Below, in pieces: positions 24,792 to 36,600 of a stretch of DNA of 64,000 nt. A model generated the notes under the pieces. That model did no database searches and was not told where the DNA came from. It saw nothing but the letters and a program-made list of their open reading frames with translations. A program made the translations under genes and the position numbers. The stretch is from Hydractinia symbiolongicarpus (lineage: Eukaryota; Cnidaria; Hydrozoa; Anthoathecata; Hydractiniidae): NCBI RefSeq assembly GCF_029227915.1, contig NC_079877.1:25135851-25199850 (forward strand). Direction: 5' to 3'. Every line of letters starts with the position of its first letter. Position 1 is the stretch's first letter.

Positions 24792-27700
24792 ATGAGGGCT
24801 TTTTTAAATTGCATTTTTTTACTGTTGTGTTTCATTGCAATCACCAGTGATATTGGAACAGCTGCAGCCAAGAAAAGTCTAACAAATGTGAGTTGTTTAT
24901 TTGATTTGTTTGTTTGTTTGTTTTGTTTGTTTGTTTGTTTGTTTGTTTGTTTGTTTGTTTGTTTGTTTGTTTGTTTTGTATTAAATATAGTAGCTATTTC
25001 TATATGAATAGTTTTTATTTTCTCTGGTTCCTTCATGTTACTGGAGAATTCCATGAACTGAAGCGTTGAAAATAAATTACTATGACTTTTTCAATAATGA
25101 TACTGGAACAATCGTCATAGTTGTTTTGTCTTTCATTTGATCAATGCTGTCGTTTGGTTGCTCATATTTTTACTGTTTTCTATTTATTTGACATTTAAAA
25201 TGATATTTTAAAAAAAATATCTAGCCTTTTTAAAACCAATCTGTCGCACTGATTTTATTGAGCTTCAAATCATCTTCCAGCGTTTGCCCTTCGTGCTAAT
25301 TGGCAGAGACACTAACACTTAACCACCCCTTCTCCTTAAAACAAAAGCTTTTTAGGGTACTGTTTATAGCTTTCCATTTTTTCTTAGCGTGTTGATAAGA
25401 AGGGCCGAAGCGAGAAGTGTAAGTGTGGTTGTTTGACCTTTTATACTGTCTATACAATATCTGTGTCTGAGAGAGGGGTTTATTTAAAATACATCAATAA
25501 ACTTAGCAATATGGGAAATTTGGACGTTCATTTTTGTAAAAAAAATTTTTGAATTACAAGTGAACTTTCAAATACACTTTCAGTGATAGATTTTTTCACA
25601 AATAGTCTTGGACAGATTTTTTTTTTATCATTTTTCAACAAAACCAATTCTGTTTTAGTTCTTTTTAACTCTTTTTCCCATTTTTGATAAAAAATTTTCC
25701 ATCCCTAACCTTTTAAAAAAAATTGTCCCAAATGACATTACTTTTCTCCTCTGTTTAAACACTGTTCACACTCTATAAACATCTCTGTGCAAGAAGTATA
25801 AGTCGTTTCCATTTATATTTACTTTGCTTTTTAAGGTACTTTAAAGCATCCACTGGAAGGAGAAAAGAAAAATAAGCCTCCAAAACAAAGTAGGTATCCT
25901 GTTGAATTTAATTTTTTGTTCACTCTGTATTTTTCTCTTCATCCGGTAATTATCCTGTACAAAACAGATTAAAATTATTTTCCTTATCCTCCCCCAAATT
26001 TTTTTTCTCCTTATAAATTTTGAGTCCCCTTAGAATTTGCCTGAAAGGAGAGGTCACAAAGGAGAGACTCGAATCGAGAGACTGGTAATTTTGTAAATAT
26101 ACTGCTTTTTCGCGCCCCTAAGTTTCGTTGCCCCTATGTTTGGTGCCCCTTGTGTTCCAGAATCTGTTCGCCGTTATCGACTGCTGCCGATTTCGTGTTT
26201 CGTGAAGCGCGGAATTCTTGCTGATCTTCTCAAAATTTAGAAGCGAATAAAAAATATGATTTCTCCAATGTTTCTTTTTAGTTTGTCTTCCTGAATTACC
26301 ATCGACTCAACCATGGTATAATAAATCTACCTTGGATTCCATCCTTATTTATTATTATAACGCAAATGCGAAAAACCCCTACGAAGAAATGAAGAAAGCC
26401 AAACCAGAGTTTATCAAAGACATAAAACTTCTTGAAACGCGTTTGCGAAATTTGGATTGGTGCAAGAAAGTAGAATATACGGGCTCGTCATATGAGGGGC
26501 TGAAGATAAGCGAAGATGGTCTGGAGTTTGATGTTATGTTTGTGATAGACGGAACAGGTTTGGAATTAGTATCCATTAAAGGGCAGGAAGGTTACACGAA
26601 TTTTAAGGCGAGCACGAAGGCCTTGCGTATGTTGCAGGAATCTGCAGGTTCTACAGGCTTCTTGTCACCGAAGCTAGTCAACTCAAAGTTTTTTGGGGCT
26701 GTGAAAAAATGGCAAAATAAAGTTGATCCAACTGGGCAACGCATGAAGTTACGCAACCATGGTCCTGCCACCCAGATGGATGTGTTTAATGGTACAAAAA
26801 AGGTTTGGTACAGTGTAGATCTGGTGCCAGCTGTCGAAATAAAAGATAATGGTTAGTTACGTTCGCAAATTTCGTTTTAAAATGATTTGCTAGAATGTGG
26901 CCATTGTGTGGATCTTTAGCACAGAGTCACTATTTCGTGAACTTTTAGCACAGAGTCACTGTTTCGCGAATCCTTAGCACAGAGTCACTTATTCGTGAAT
27001 CCTTAACATAGAGTTGATTTGTGGCCGTTTTTTTTAAACAATGCGGGTATAAATAAAAGGCGAATAGAATACAGGTATAAAAATTAAAGACATTGATTTG
27101 ATATTTAAAATACTTTTTGTTAATCGAGTTAATAAAATATGCCATGAAACTTTTTTTTAAGTCGTGCAAACTTTTTTTAAGCTGTACAAACTTTTTTTAA
27201 GCCGTACAGTACAAACTTTGGTTTTTTGTTTACGTTTAGCACTCGTAATATGCCATGTTACGCTATTAACTGCCAATATTCTGCAATGTTGAGGTACTTC
27301 TTAGTGTCAAGGGGTGGTTATGATTTTCGCTTCATTATCAAGAGGTCTAGTTTAATTCACAGTGCGGTAATATGTTTGACAAGTGCCATAACCACAGCAA
27401 CAGACTAACCCATGGCATGTGAGTTTAATTGGGTAGGCAGTCACTATGTATATCTAAACATTCAAAACTAAGGACCCACAATAATAACAGTGTTTCAAAG
27501 TTTTAAATAAATAAATAAATAACTTATTTACTAGGTGAAGTGAAACTATACATACCAAAGCCTTTAAAAAATGATAACACAACATGGCGTCGCTCTTTCT
27601 CGAGAGAAGAAAAAAGTATTCTAAAGACCTTGGACAAAGGAAACGGTTGTAGACGGAAAGTGGCCCGTGTAATTAAAGCCATGTTTAAAGGTGAACCTAC

Positions 27701-28091
27701 ACTACGCCCTTTCACATCTTACTACATAAAAACCACACTTCTCCTGACAATACAATCATTCCCAGATATGAGCTGGAAAACAAGTGATGTGACCGAGCGA
27801 GTCTTGGATGTTTTAGGGGCAATCGAGTTTTACCTGAAACAAAGATATCTTCCACATTATTTCATCCCATCCATAAACCTGCTCGTAGATATGAAGGAAC
27901 ACGTGAAGTTAAACATGTTGAAACGAGTCAGATCGTTACGACGTTACGAGGACAAGTTCGTGAAAGCCATCGACTTGCGCTACAAACTTCGCGGCGAAAC
28001 AAGTGGTGATAAAATGGAAAACGGGATGCATGTAATGTTTGCTATTATTATTTTTTTGAAACCGATTTTGAGCATTTTTTTTAACTTTTAA
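24792..28091 (+). CDS. cGAS-like receptor (cGLR3) with N-terminal signal sequence
   Basis: Five exons: 24792-24887, 25388-25418, 25836-25889, 26282-26851 and 27535-28091, in phase, giving 435 aa. Exon 1 encodes MRAFLNCIFLLLCFIAIT followed by SDIGTAAA-KK, a textbook signal peptide (short basic start, ~14 hydrophobic residues, small residues before the likely cut). Exons 2-3 are a basic linker. The core keeps G128-S129, E142-F-D144 and D240 (YSVDLVPAVE), so catalysis looks possible. The C-lobe shows TWRRSFSREEK, SYYIKTTLL and LPHYFIPSINL. The last ~20 residues (FAIIIFLKPILSIFF) are hydrophobic and could be a tail segment. Secretory or ER targeting is odd for a cGLR but known in the Mab-21 superfamily (ITPRIP-type proteins). 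The 31- and 54-nt exons are the least certain part. An acceptor at 24776 suggests a 5' UTR exon upstream. Confidence 0.72.
24899..24979. repeat. (GTTT)n microsatellite
   Basis: About 20 tandem TTTG units, immediately after the splice donor of the cGLR3 signal-peptide exon. Confidence 0.95.
26912..27015. repeat. Short tandem repeat, ~28-bp unit
   Basis: Three to four units of TTAGCACAGAGTCAC followed by TATTCGTGAA, in the intron between the two core exons of cGLR3. A T-rich repeat (AAACTTTTTTTAAG, three units, about 27147-27205) follows. Confidence 0.7.
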
Positions 28092-28099
28092 GATAAAAT

Positions 28100-29900
28100 T
28101 TGCTATTTTTATGTTTGGTATACTTTAGGCTTTAGAAATAGTATTGACGTAAATGCAACATATATAGCATATAACGTATGCACTTTTAGATTTATTTTGA
28201 TTTTATTTTACATGCACTTGCAGTTTTAAAGTGAGAAAACAACGACTTGAAGAAACTACGACGAAACAATACGACAAAATAACGCCGAAAAAAACCCGAC
28301 AAGATAACGCCGAAAACACCGAAAAACAACGACAATATAGCGACAATATGGCGAAACAAAGTGGTATAAGTCGAATTTTTACGTGCGCATGTCACTTTAC
28401 TGATTGGTTATTCAATATCAAAGTTTGAAAAATAGAGGATCACAAAAAGGGATAAATAATTAAAATAACTTTTATTTCTATCGGAAATATAAAAATTCGC
28501 CTAAATCACCTAGTTATCTGTTATAATGACGACTTTTAGTTAGTTTAGGAATTTGTGCGGAAATTAACGTGTGCATATTCATACTCTATTTCCTTGGATG
28601 GAAATAAATTCGCGCTAAATTGCGCCTTAAGTCCGCTACGCGAAAATACTTGTTTCCATTTGCATGTATTTTCTGTTTTGGAGCAAAAAGCTCGTGAGTT
28701 TTAATTGTTAGCGCATGCGCATTTGGAAATTTTTTAAAGTGCGCATGCGCTAACAAACAAAATTTCGTGGAAACGAGCCTTTAAAATGTTGTATGTTGTT
28801 TTTTATGTGTAAAATATTTTAAGAATGATTGTAGAAATATTTTTATGTAAATTCATATATTATATAGCTTATTTAGTTTTTATTTTTAATGATAGGAAAC
28901 AATGATGGGAAGAAACCAAAAAAAAAGCTGTTTTTTCTTAACTGTTTTTACCTCGAATTAAAGTACGTAAAACAGTAAAAATTATGATTTCTATGTTTTG
29001 AATGATGTTTTTACCACTATAGTTTCTCTTCAAAGTAATTTTATTTCGTTATCATGCATGAGGCTAGCTTTACTCTCGTTGAATCAAAATTTATTTGCGG
29101 AAGGAACATAAATAACCAATCTAATTGCATTGTTTGGGGTAAACTTAGGGGGTGCAGAGTAAAAAATTTAGTCATTTTCCCCAATTGATTTTGCATTTTT
29201 CAAAATTATCTGTAAATTATTTGTCTATTATATAGTAATAACTCAAATTTTTCAAAGCTATTTTCAATTTATTTATACAATATGGCAAACATACCTGGAA
29301 TGACGTGTGTCCAAATAAACTTGATTACCATTAATTAGATAAGTTTACCTTTATGATGTCATACTTCTTGTCACGTGACTTTAGTTATTTTATTTTATCC
29401 TGCAATTTTTATCTTTTTTGTTTTAGGAAATAGAAAGCAAACATGAGAAAAGTGATCTTTGAGGAAGACTTTTGATGCTATCTGTGAAACGTCAAACTTG
29501 TGAGATGTGAGTACGCTTTTGTTATCAGGAAACAAATGTCATTGTTGAGTTTGAGGAGCGTTAGAACGGTAAATTAAAACGAGAGAAGTCTGCGAGGGGC
29601 CGAGAAGTTATTATGTTCATTTAATGTCATTTAATTTATTATTTCTAAATTTCTCTGCTATGAAAATATCCATGGAGAGTTACTCCAGAGCACTGAAAGT
29701 ATTTATATAATAAATGTCACCGCGCAGTACATCATTAATGTTTTCATTCTAGGAGAGAGTAGTGCGGAGGGGACGATTATTCTAAAGTCGGAATCACCTA
29801 AATTGAGATTCACGAGTGTTTGAACTGAACGCCGGTTTCAGAAATTTTTTCTTGGAAAAAAGTTTGATTTACTATTCTCGGTAGATCTAGCCTTTCTTTT
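28100..29900. other. Intergenic stretch with a GTTAGCGCATGCGC hairpin
   Basis: There is no supported coding exon. A 17-bp perfect inverted repeat, TTGTTAGCGCATGCGCA at 28705-28721 and its complement at 28740-28756, encloses an 18-base loop. The same arm sequence occurs at 58911-58952. The interval 29420-29927 may include the 5' UTR of the next small gene, since its ATG directly follows a strong acceptor. Confidence 0.5.
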
Positions 29901-29927
29901 TGCAAGTTATTCTCGATTTTTTTTCAG

Positions 29928-30155
29928 ATGGGATTTTTTGCGAGTTATTCTCGATTAACCAAACGTCAAAAAGTGATGATCGGTGCGACAGGGGTTGTGG
30001 TCAGTTTCATTGGTCCATATATGACATTAATGTTTACTGACGTGTTTGAAAGAGAGGCTGAGCGAGAAAGAATTCGAAATGAAAATGTACGAAAAATGAA
30101 AATAGAAAGAATGGAGAAATTGCAAAATCTTCGTGAAAAAAAGTTGTTACCGTAA
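29928..30155 (+). CDS. Small single-pass membrane protein, 75 aa, unidentified
   Basis: A 75-codon ORF opens right after a very strong acceptor tract (TTTTTTTTCAG|ATG), so the start is probably on a second exon behind a 5' UTR intron. A short basic N-terminus (SRLTKRQK) is followed by one hydrophobic segment at residues ~16-37 (VMIGATGVVVSFIGPYM ...). After that comes a highly charged helix rich in Arg/Glu/Lys up to the stop. This layout resembles small inner-mitochondrial or ER membrane proteins such as the PET117 or PIGBOS1 type, but I do not recognise the family and sequence identity to those is not evident. Conservation across species would decide whether it is real. Confidence 0.5.
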   Translation: MGFFASYSRLTKRQKVMIGATGVVVSFIGPYMTLMFTDVFEREAERERIRNENVRKMKIERMEKLQNLREKKLLP

Positions 30156-30540
30156 CAGTTGTAACATTCTATCTGAAGCTGTGTATTCTTCATGGACCAA
30201 AATATATTTTTTCAGTAAACGTGATTTTACCGTTCCAGTTTAAGTTCTCATTTCATCTTTAAACTGTATTGCCCCGTCTAAAATTCTATAGCATGCTATG
30301 GTTTGTTTAAATTTAGTCGGTAAAAAATATCAATGCGATGTTGTCCCAAATTCTTTCCCTCAAACTAATTGTGTACTGATATATCGTTTCAATTTATTGC
30401 AAAGAAAAGTAAATTGAACACTTTGCTTGTTCAAATTACCTAGAAACTACTAACAAGAAAGTTTAGAAGCTTTAACAGTCTTACTATTTCTAACACAACC
30501 ACCACACTAGTCAAATTAAGTTAAGGCGTGGAAAGCCAAA

Positions 30541-30990
30541 TAATGAAATATTCCCTAGTGAACATTTAACTTTAGTCTGCTGTTTTCGAAGCAAGAAATA
30601 TTCCCTAGTGAACATTTAACTTTAGTCTGCTGTTTTCGAAGCAAGAAATATTCCCTAGTGAACATTTAACTTTAGTCTGCTGTTTTCGAAGCAAGAAATA
30701 TTCCCTAGTGAACATTTAACTTTAGTCTGCTGTTTTCGAAGCAAGAAATATTCCCTAGTGAACATTTAACTTTAGTCTGCTGTTTTCGAAGCAAGAAATA
30801 TTCCCTAGTGAACATTTAACTTTAGTCTGCTGTTTTCGAAGCAAGAAATATTCCCTAGTGAACATTTAACTTTAGTCTGCTGTTTTCGAAGCAAGAAATA
30901 TTCCCTAGTGAACATTTAACTTTAGTCTGCTGTTTTCGAAGCAAGAAATATTCCCTAGTGAACATTTAACTTTAGTCTGCTGTTTTCGAA
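30541..30990. repeat. 50-bp minisatellite, nine units
   Basis: Nine head-to-tail 50-bp units (GCAAGAAATATTCCCTAGTG followed by AACATTTAACTTTAGTCTGC and TGTTTTCGAA). Units 2-9 are identical base for base. The first differs at its first few bases, and a truncated tenth starts at 30991. Confidence 0.98.
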
Positions 30991-30994
30991 GCAT

Positions 30995-33150
30995 GTCAAT
31001 GAGAACCTTTTGCAAAAAGAAAAAGACGAACAAAATTTGGTAGACACGAATCAATAAGTATTAGAGATTTACCAAAAACTCTGTCTGAACTAATTACAAG
31101 CTTAACTTGCTGAAAAACTTTCTGCATACTCATAAAATAAACCTAGGAGGATAAACATCAAAACTGGCTACCTTTTTTCTTTCTGCAACGAAACTACAAA
31201 TAAATTTTATAACCGAAGCTAAATATTTGCCATATATTTGCGTCATTTTCTGCGTTGTTTTTGATAAATATGTTTTGTTTATCACCATATTTAATATTTG
31301 TGCCTTGCTTTTCTACCTTTTCGTGGTCGCATGTGCTGAATTAAAACACTACCTTACACTTTACTTCTATTATTGTGCGTTCAGCCATTCAGTAAGGAAA
31401 AAACGGGAAGGCAAATATTAATTCTTTGCAAAAGAATTTGTCTTTCATAGAGGCAGAATTAGTAGAGGTAGAAATAGAAATCTATTTCTACCTCCATGAT
31501 TTAATTTATTGAAATTATTTCTGACTGACGACAAATACAAAACAAAGAAAATACAAAAGTCGTATCTTCAATATAAATAAACTGAATTTACATCTTTTAA
31601 TACATCTTAAAGTTGCTAAATTACAAGCTTCCTATCGATTGTCAGGTCCCACGACTTCATTAACTGGGGCTATAGTTCGGGAAATATAGGGAAACTGCTA
31701 CCCGTGTTTTCGAGATAACTGAAATTAAAAATAACAAAAAAATTTAGCACCTTATATTTTTGCAAACGTCATGATTTCGCGAGGACTCATTTTAGCGGAT
31801 AAATACCACGTGGATTAAATTTTGCGAAATTTTATGTATAGTAGTACGATCTAGTCAAAACGAGAAATCGCGAAGGTCGCGAAAATTACCTTGAGAAGAA
31901 ATAATCTAATATATAGCAATTTCTTTTCTTGATTTCGAGGTTCATCAAGTTTTAAGTGATGGTTTTAAATATCTTTTATAAATAATTTATAAGGCGGTAC
32001 ATCAAAGAAAATAAACTCAGAAAAGGTGTGAAATGAAACGAAGATTGTATTACGGCAGATTAATTAACGGACCGATATTTCGAGTTATAAGAGCTCTGTG
32101 AACTGATGAGTTAAGTGAAATTAAAGTCTCGAAAAACGCCTTGAAGGTGCAGGTGTTCCGGCTAGTCAAACAAAAATCTAAACCCAGTCCAAGCAAAGGT
32201 TTTATCGCACAAAATAATTTCACTAACAATATGGAAAAAATAAATATATACAAAAATAAAATAAAAAAATAAACTTATATAAATTGTTTCTGATATAGAA
32301 AATAGAAATTGAGAATTTGAAAAATATCTAATATACGTCGACAGTGTAAACGAAGCTAAATTTTTCTATATTTAACTACCGCTAGACAAAGGACGATACA
32401 CGATACAAGCGAAGTACCTTATCTGGAAAAAAAACCGGTATTTTAACGTTAGTCGGAAAATTTTAGTCGCTACTGCATTGAATCAGCCGCTTGCCCGGCT
32501 GAAATTAAGTTTCCGGTAAAGATTACCTTCCACTCTTCTGCAGTTATTAAAATTCGTTAGTTACTGAGAAAAGGGAGGAAATTTCTAGCCAGGATAACTT
32601 TTGTTACCGACCCTTAAAATTAATCAATTTTACCAGGGTTTTTTCCAATAAGGTAATGTTTTACAAATTTAGTTTACGCGACAAAATGACATATACGCAG
32701 GTAATATTTTGGAATTGTAAAAACGTGAAAATTACACACAATCTTACGGCAACGAAAGCCACTGATAAAACAGATAAAGAAGGATACAGGTTAAACGTTT
32801 GCCTACATAAAATATCCACTTTTCCCGATGCAGCTGAAAGTTGAGAAGTGAAGAAAGGGAGGACTGTAATGTATTCTGGGATATGTTATTATGCTTTGCG
32901 AGATTGCTACGTTAATGATGCTTTGCACTAAGTTGGTATTCCATGAACACAACAAATTTCATTACTGCGGTCGTATAGCTAAATTGTCGTTATCGTCAAT
33001 TTTTGAATAACATATTGTTGCTTACATCAGCAAATTTTGTCTTCGTCACAACCAACTCAGTGAGTGGAGTGGATAGATCAGGTACGCGACTTCATCCGAA
33101 CAAATCCTAAACTCATTCTCAGCGGTGGAAACCGTTAGATATTATAACAA
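30995..33150. other. Gene-free stretch and 3' flank of the PHLDB-like gene
   Basis: No supported exon. A near-perfect palindrome, GAGGTAGAAATAGA with its complement and a 2-base centre, spans 31465-31494. The right end should contain the 3' UTR of the minus-strand gene, but no single poly(A) signal stands out among many AT-rich candidates. Confidence 0.45.
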
Positions 33151-33603
33151 CTATAGGGTCATAGCTGAAAAAACACCCTCCTTCCCAGTGCATACCACAT
33201 CGATCCAAATACTCATAGCAACAGGCGAAGAAGCGGATAACACATACGTCCTCTGCGGAGTGCGCACACAAAATGTCGTTTTAGGATTTGGACTTCTTTT
33301 AATACTCGAATCTACGTATACTTCTTGGATGGATTGGAAATATAAAATCCCTTTTGATTTCGTTTTCCTTTCGTCTTGATAATAACATAGTGCTCTTAGT
33401 TTACGGTCGAATACAAACCACCTTTTTTTCCAGGAAATTTTCAGTTTAGATTTTCCCATTTTTAAAAGGTAGCCTCGGCACGAGTATCTATTTATTTTCA
33501 CGCTTGGACAGTTTTCGACCACGTGACCTGCAGCTTGGATATTGTGAAGCAAGTTGATTTCTTCTGAGTTTCCGGACGAATGACCGGACCGAAGTGATAG
33601 GGT
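33151..33603 (-). CDS. PHLDB/LL5-type PH domain, terminal exon
   Basis: The last exon (150 codons plus TAG) contains INLLHNIQAAGHVVENCPSV, CRGYLLKMGKSK, WKKRWFVFDRKLRALCYYQD, KGILYFQSIQEVYVD, SPNPKTTFCVRT and AMSIWIDVVCTGKEG. Each block matches the PHLDB1/2 PH domain (CRGYLVKMGG, SWKKRWFVFDR, KGVIYFQAIEEVYYD, SPNPALTFCVKT, AMRIWMDVIVTGAEG). In that family the domain binds phosphoinositides, notably PIP3, and puts the protein at the basal cell cortex. The basic K/R cluster before strand beta-3 is kept. Confidence 0.93.
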   Translation of the reverse strand, partial: TLSLRSGHSSGNSEEINLLHNIQAAGHVVENCPSVKINRYSCRGYLLKMGKSKLKISWKKRWFVFDRKLRALCYYQDERKTKSKGILYFQSIQEVYVDSSIKRSPNPKTTFCVRTPQRTYVLSASSPVAMSIWIDVVCTGKEGVFSAMTL

Positions 33604-36600
33604 CTAAAAAAAATAAAAAAGCTCGTTCTGAAGCAACGTTTATTTATGATTAGTCGTCAACCCGTGGAAAAACCCACGGGGTCGCCAGTCCATTTTATAT
33701 CACATTTCGTGTTTTTGTAACAGAAAGACAAACAGGCGCACGGACAGACAGACAACGGCTATTATTAAACAGATGCTACTTATGCACGTACTCAGTATGA
33801 GACATTTATTCCCTTTCATAGGCAGATTAATTTTTATGTTTGAGTTCAACACCGCAATTTGTTTTACAGGTTTTGAACCTGTTCCGTAAAATACTCTTCA
33901 GGCTTAAATGCTAGTATATTATCACTAGTATAAAAAAGTTTAGGCTACCGAAAAAATGGTAGCCCCAAATTCCTTAAACAATTCCTAAATAAATAAATAG
34001 CACGCGGCAAAATATACAAATTGAATTTCTTCTTCCATTTTTACTTACATAGGAAGGAACTCTTCGTTTCAGCGTTCCATTGTTACCGGTACTGAGCGTG
34101 CCGTTACTTCTAGTATCGTGCGGCTTTTTCTTCTCTTCGTTTATCAAACGGTTTCGCGTTTCTTCTTCGTGTAACCTGTTCAGGAAAAAAAAATGTGATT
34201 GTAAGTTGCTCAGATTAATAACGTAATAAAAAACCGCCCAAATTACACCAGTCTTAAGAGGGCTGTAATATTTTCGTCCGATAAACCACACAAGTTCAAA
34301 AATTAAATTGCATGACAATGTTGTCAATTTTTTAAGTTGAAAAAAACATCTAGGAAAATTCAGAATGAATGGCTTTTCCAGGAGTTCGTAGAGCAGTTTT
34401 AAGTTTTAGATTTAATCCCATGAAGTATCTAATACGTCTTTCTATTGAAAAGACGTATTATGCCTTTTCGAAAACAGCAAGAAGTCAAAGTAATTTAATT
34501 TCCAGGGCGATCCACGGCAATTTAGTCCCCAAAAATTTTTTTTTAATCAGGTACAACAATGAAAGGTTAGGAAAACATGTACATTGCTTACCTTCTTTCG
34601 ATCTCCAACCTTTTCGATCTCTCCTCCGCAAAGCTTTTTTCTAACGTGGTCAAACGCTCTTTTTCTTCGTTCAACGTTTGCTCTAGTAGGTGTTCGTTGT
34701 TTTTTTCATTCTGCAACATTCGTTCTAGCTCTTCTCTTCGCTCTCTCTCCTTGTGAAGTTCAGCAAGCTCCTTCTCTCGTTGCTATAAACAAAACAAAGG
34801 AAATTCACTGCAAATGTTGCAACAATAAAAAAGTATAGGATACACAGAAAACTCACCACCAACAGAACTTTGATGAGAAAAAGTGGACGAAGAGGCATGA
34901 TGCCTGAGCAGAGAGATAATGCTGCAGATCGAAGGTATTTCAGCAAGAAACTAAGCTAGGCAATATAAATGCCTTTCTAAACATCACAAGGAGCCTCCCC
35001 ACCTGCGATTTCCATTAGAATAGTTTTATTTATTACACATTATTTTTATTTTCCTTTATTTTCTTATTATTATTACACATTTTTTCTCTCTCCTTTTTGT
35101 TTTAATAGTAAGTATAAGATAAATTATTAAGGGTTGATGAATAAATAACACGCATTAGTAGATGTTTACATGAGTTCACAACAAAACAAAATCCACATGA
35201 AGCTTGTCTTCACGTGGTATTGTTTCAATGCGTGTGAAAAGCTATAGCGGCGACAACACCAACGCAAATACAATAAGATCACATCAAAACATCATCGACA
35301 TGAAGCTTGTCTTCATGTGTTACGGTATGGTTTCAATACGTATAGAAAGCTATGGCGACATCAACATTAACGCAAAAACAATCAACGCAGAATCGAAAAA
35401 AAAAATTTTTTCCTTGAGTGGGGTGCGATTAGTTGCTGGTTAATCGAGCAAAAATTATGGTATCGTAAATACTCGATTAAGCCATCGAAAATGATGATTT
35501 TACCAGTTTTAGCATCAGTCTTCTTTTCACTTAATATCTTTGATCGTTGTGGTCTGTTGTTTTGTTTATTTTTTTAGCCTGTGCATAAGCGTGCGCAAAT
35601 CTATTGTTCTCAATATAAAATCGAAACAGTACGTCACGCTAATTTATCTATAAATAGGCACTTTTAAGGCTTCACTTAGAAATATTAACATGACAAATCA
35701 AGGGATGTTGGAGGAAGGAAGTTTAAGCAAGGAAAAAACTAGGAAAAACAAATTCATATGACATATGTTATGAAGCGATACTCACCGAATTTGAAAACAT
35801 GTATACAAAACAAGCTTTCTTCTCGCCACATTGTTCCCATTGATTAAATAAAGTTATATTTTGCAACGAATAAGGCGATCTGATTGGTTGAGAAGGCAAA
35901 GACGACGTTCCATTTTCATCCGATATCATTTTAGTTTTTTTTTCAAAGTTAACATTTACATTTTTAGGTGAAGACTTTATTTTCTTATAACTTTTTGTTT
36001 TTCTTTTTACGTTGCTATGGAAACATGAAACTGAAAAGGGTAACATGCTATTACACTAGTGATAAATTCTTTTGCACAAATTATTTCCGTGCATGAACAC
36101 GATATAATCAAGTTTAACGATCTCTTATCGGTTGATTATCGTTTAAAAAAATCAAAAGTGTAGACCTTTACGCGTAGGTAGAAAAAAAATATGCTGTATT
36201 TTTATTACGACTAATAATTTTAAAATGCCACTTATTTCCCACTATTTCTCCCAATGTTAGAAGATTTGTTTTTTATGTGTGTCCGGCATGATAACATTCG
36301 AAAATATTCCGGACTAAACATTGTCGCTTAAAATTTTCGTCACCCTTGAATAATACGTCATTTTCATCCAACAAGGTTTCTTTTTTTTTTCTAGAAATTT
36401 GTTTGTGCTTTTTCTCTAGTTAAAACTAAAACTGGAACAACTTAATATCAATCCAGATTTAAAACAAGTTATATTTATAATACAAATCCGCCATTTTATC
36501 TTCTCTTTTTCCTCTCTCTCCAAAACTGAATGAAGCGACTTGAGAAAATATTTTCTTTTCTCTACTTGAAAATTCATATATACACCTTGTGAACACTAAT

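Noticed and set aside
28231-28428. Charged plus-strand frame after cGLR3 (repeated Lys/Thr/Gln)
   Set aside because: It could be read as a further cGLR3 exon, but no donor before the cGLR3 stop gives a matching phase and the peptide is low complexity.
30541-30990. CRISPR-like array
   Set aside because: The units are contiguous with no unique spacers, in a eukaryotic genome; it is a minisatellite.
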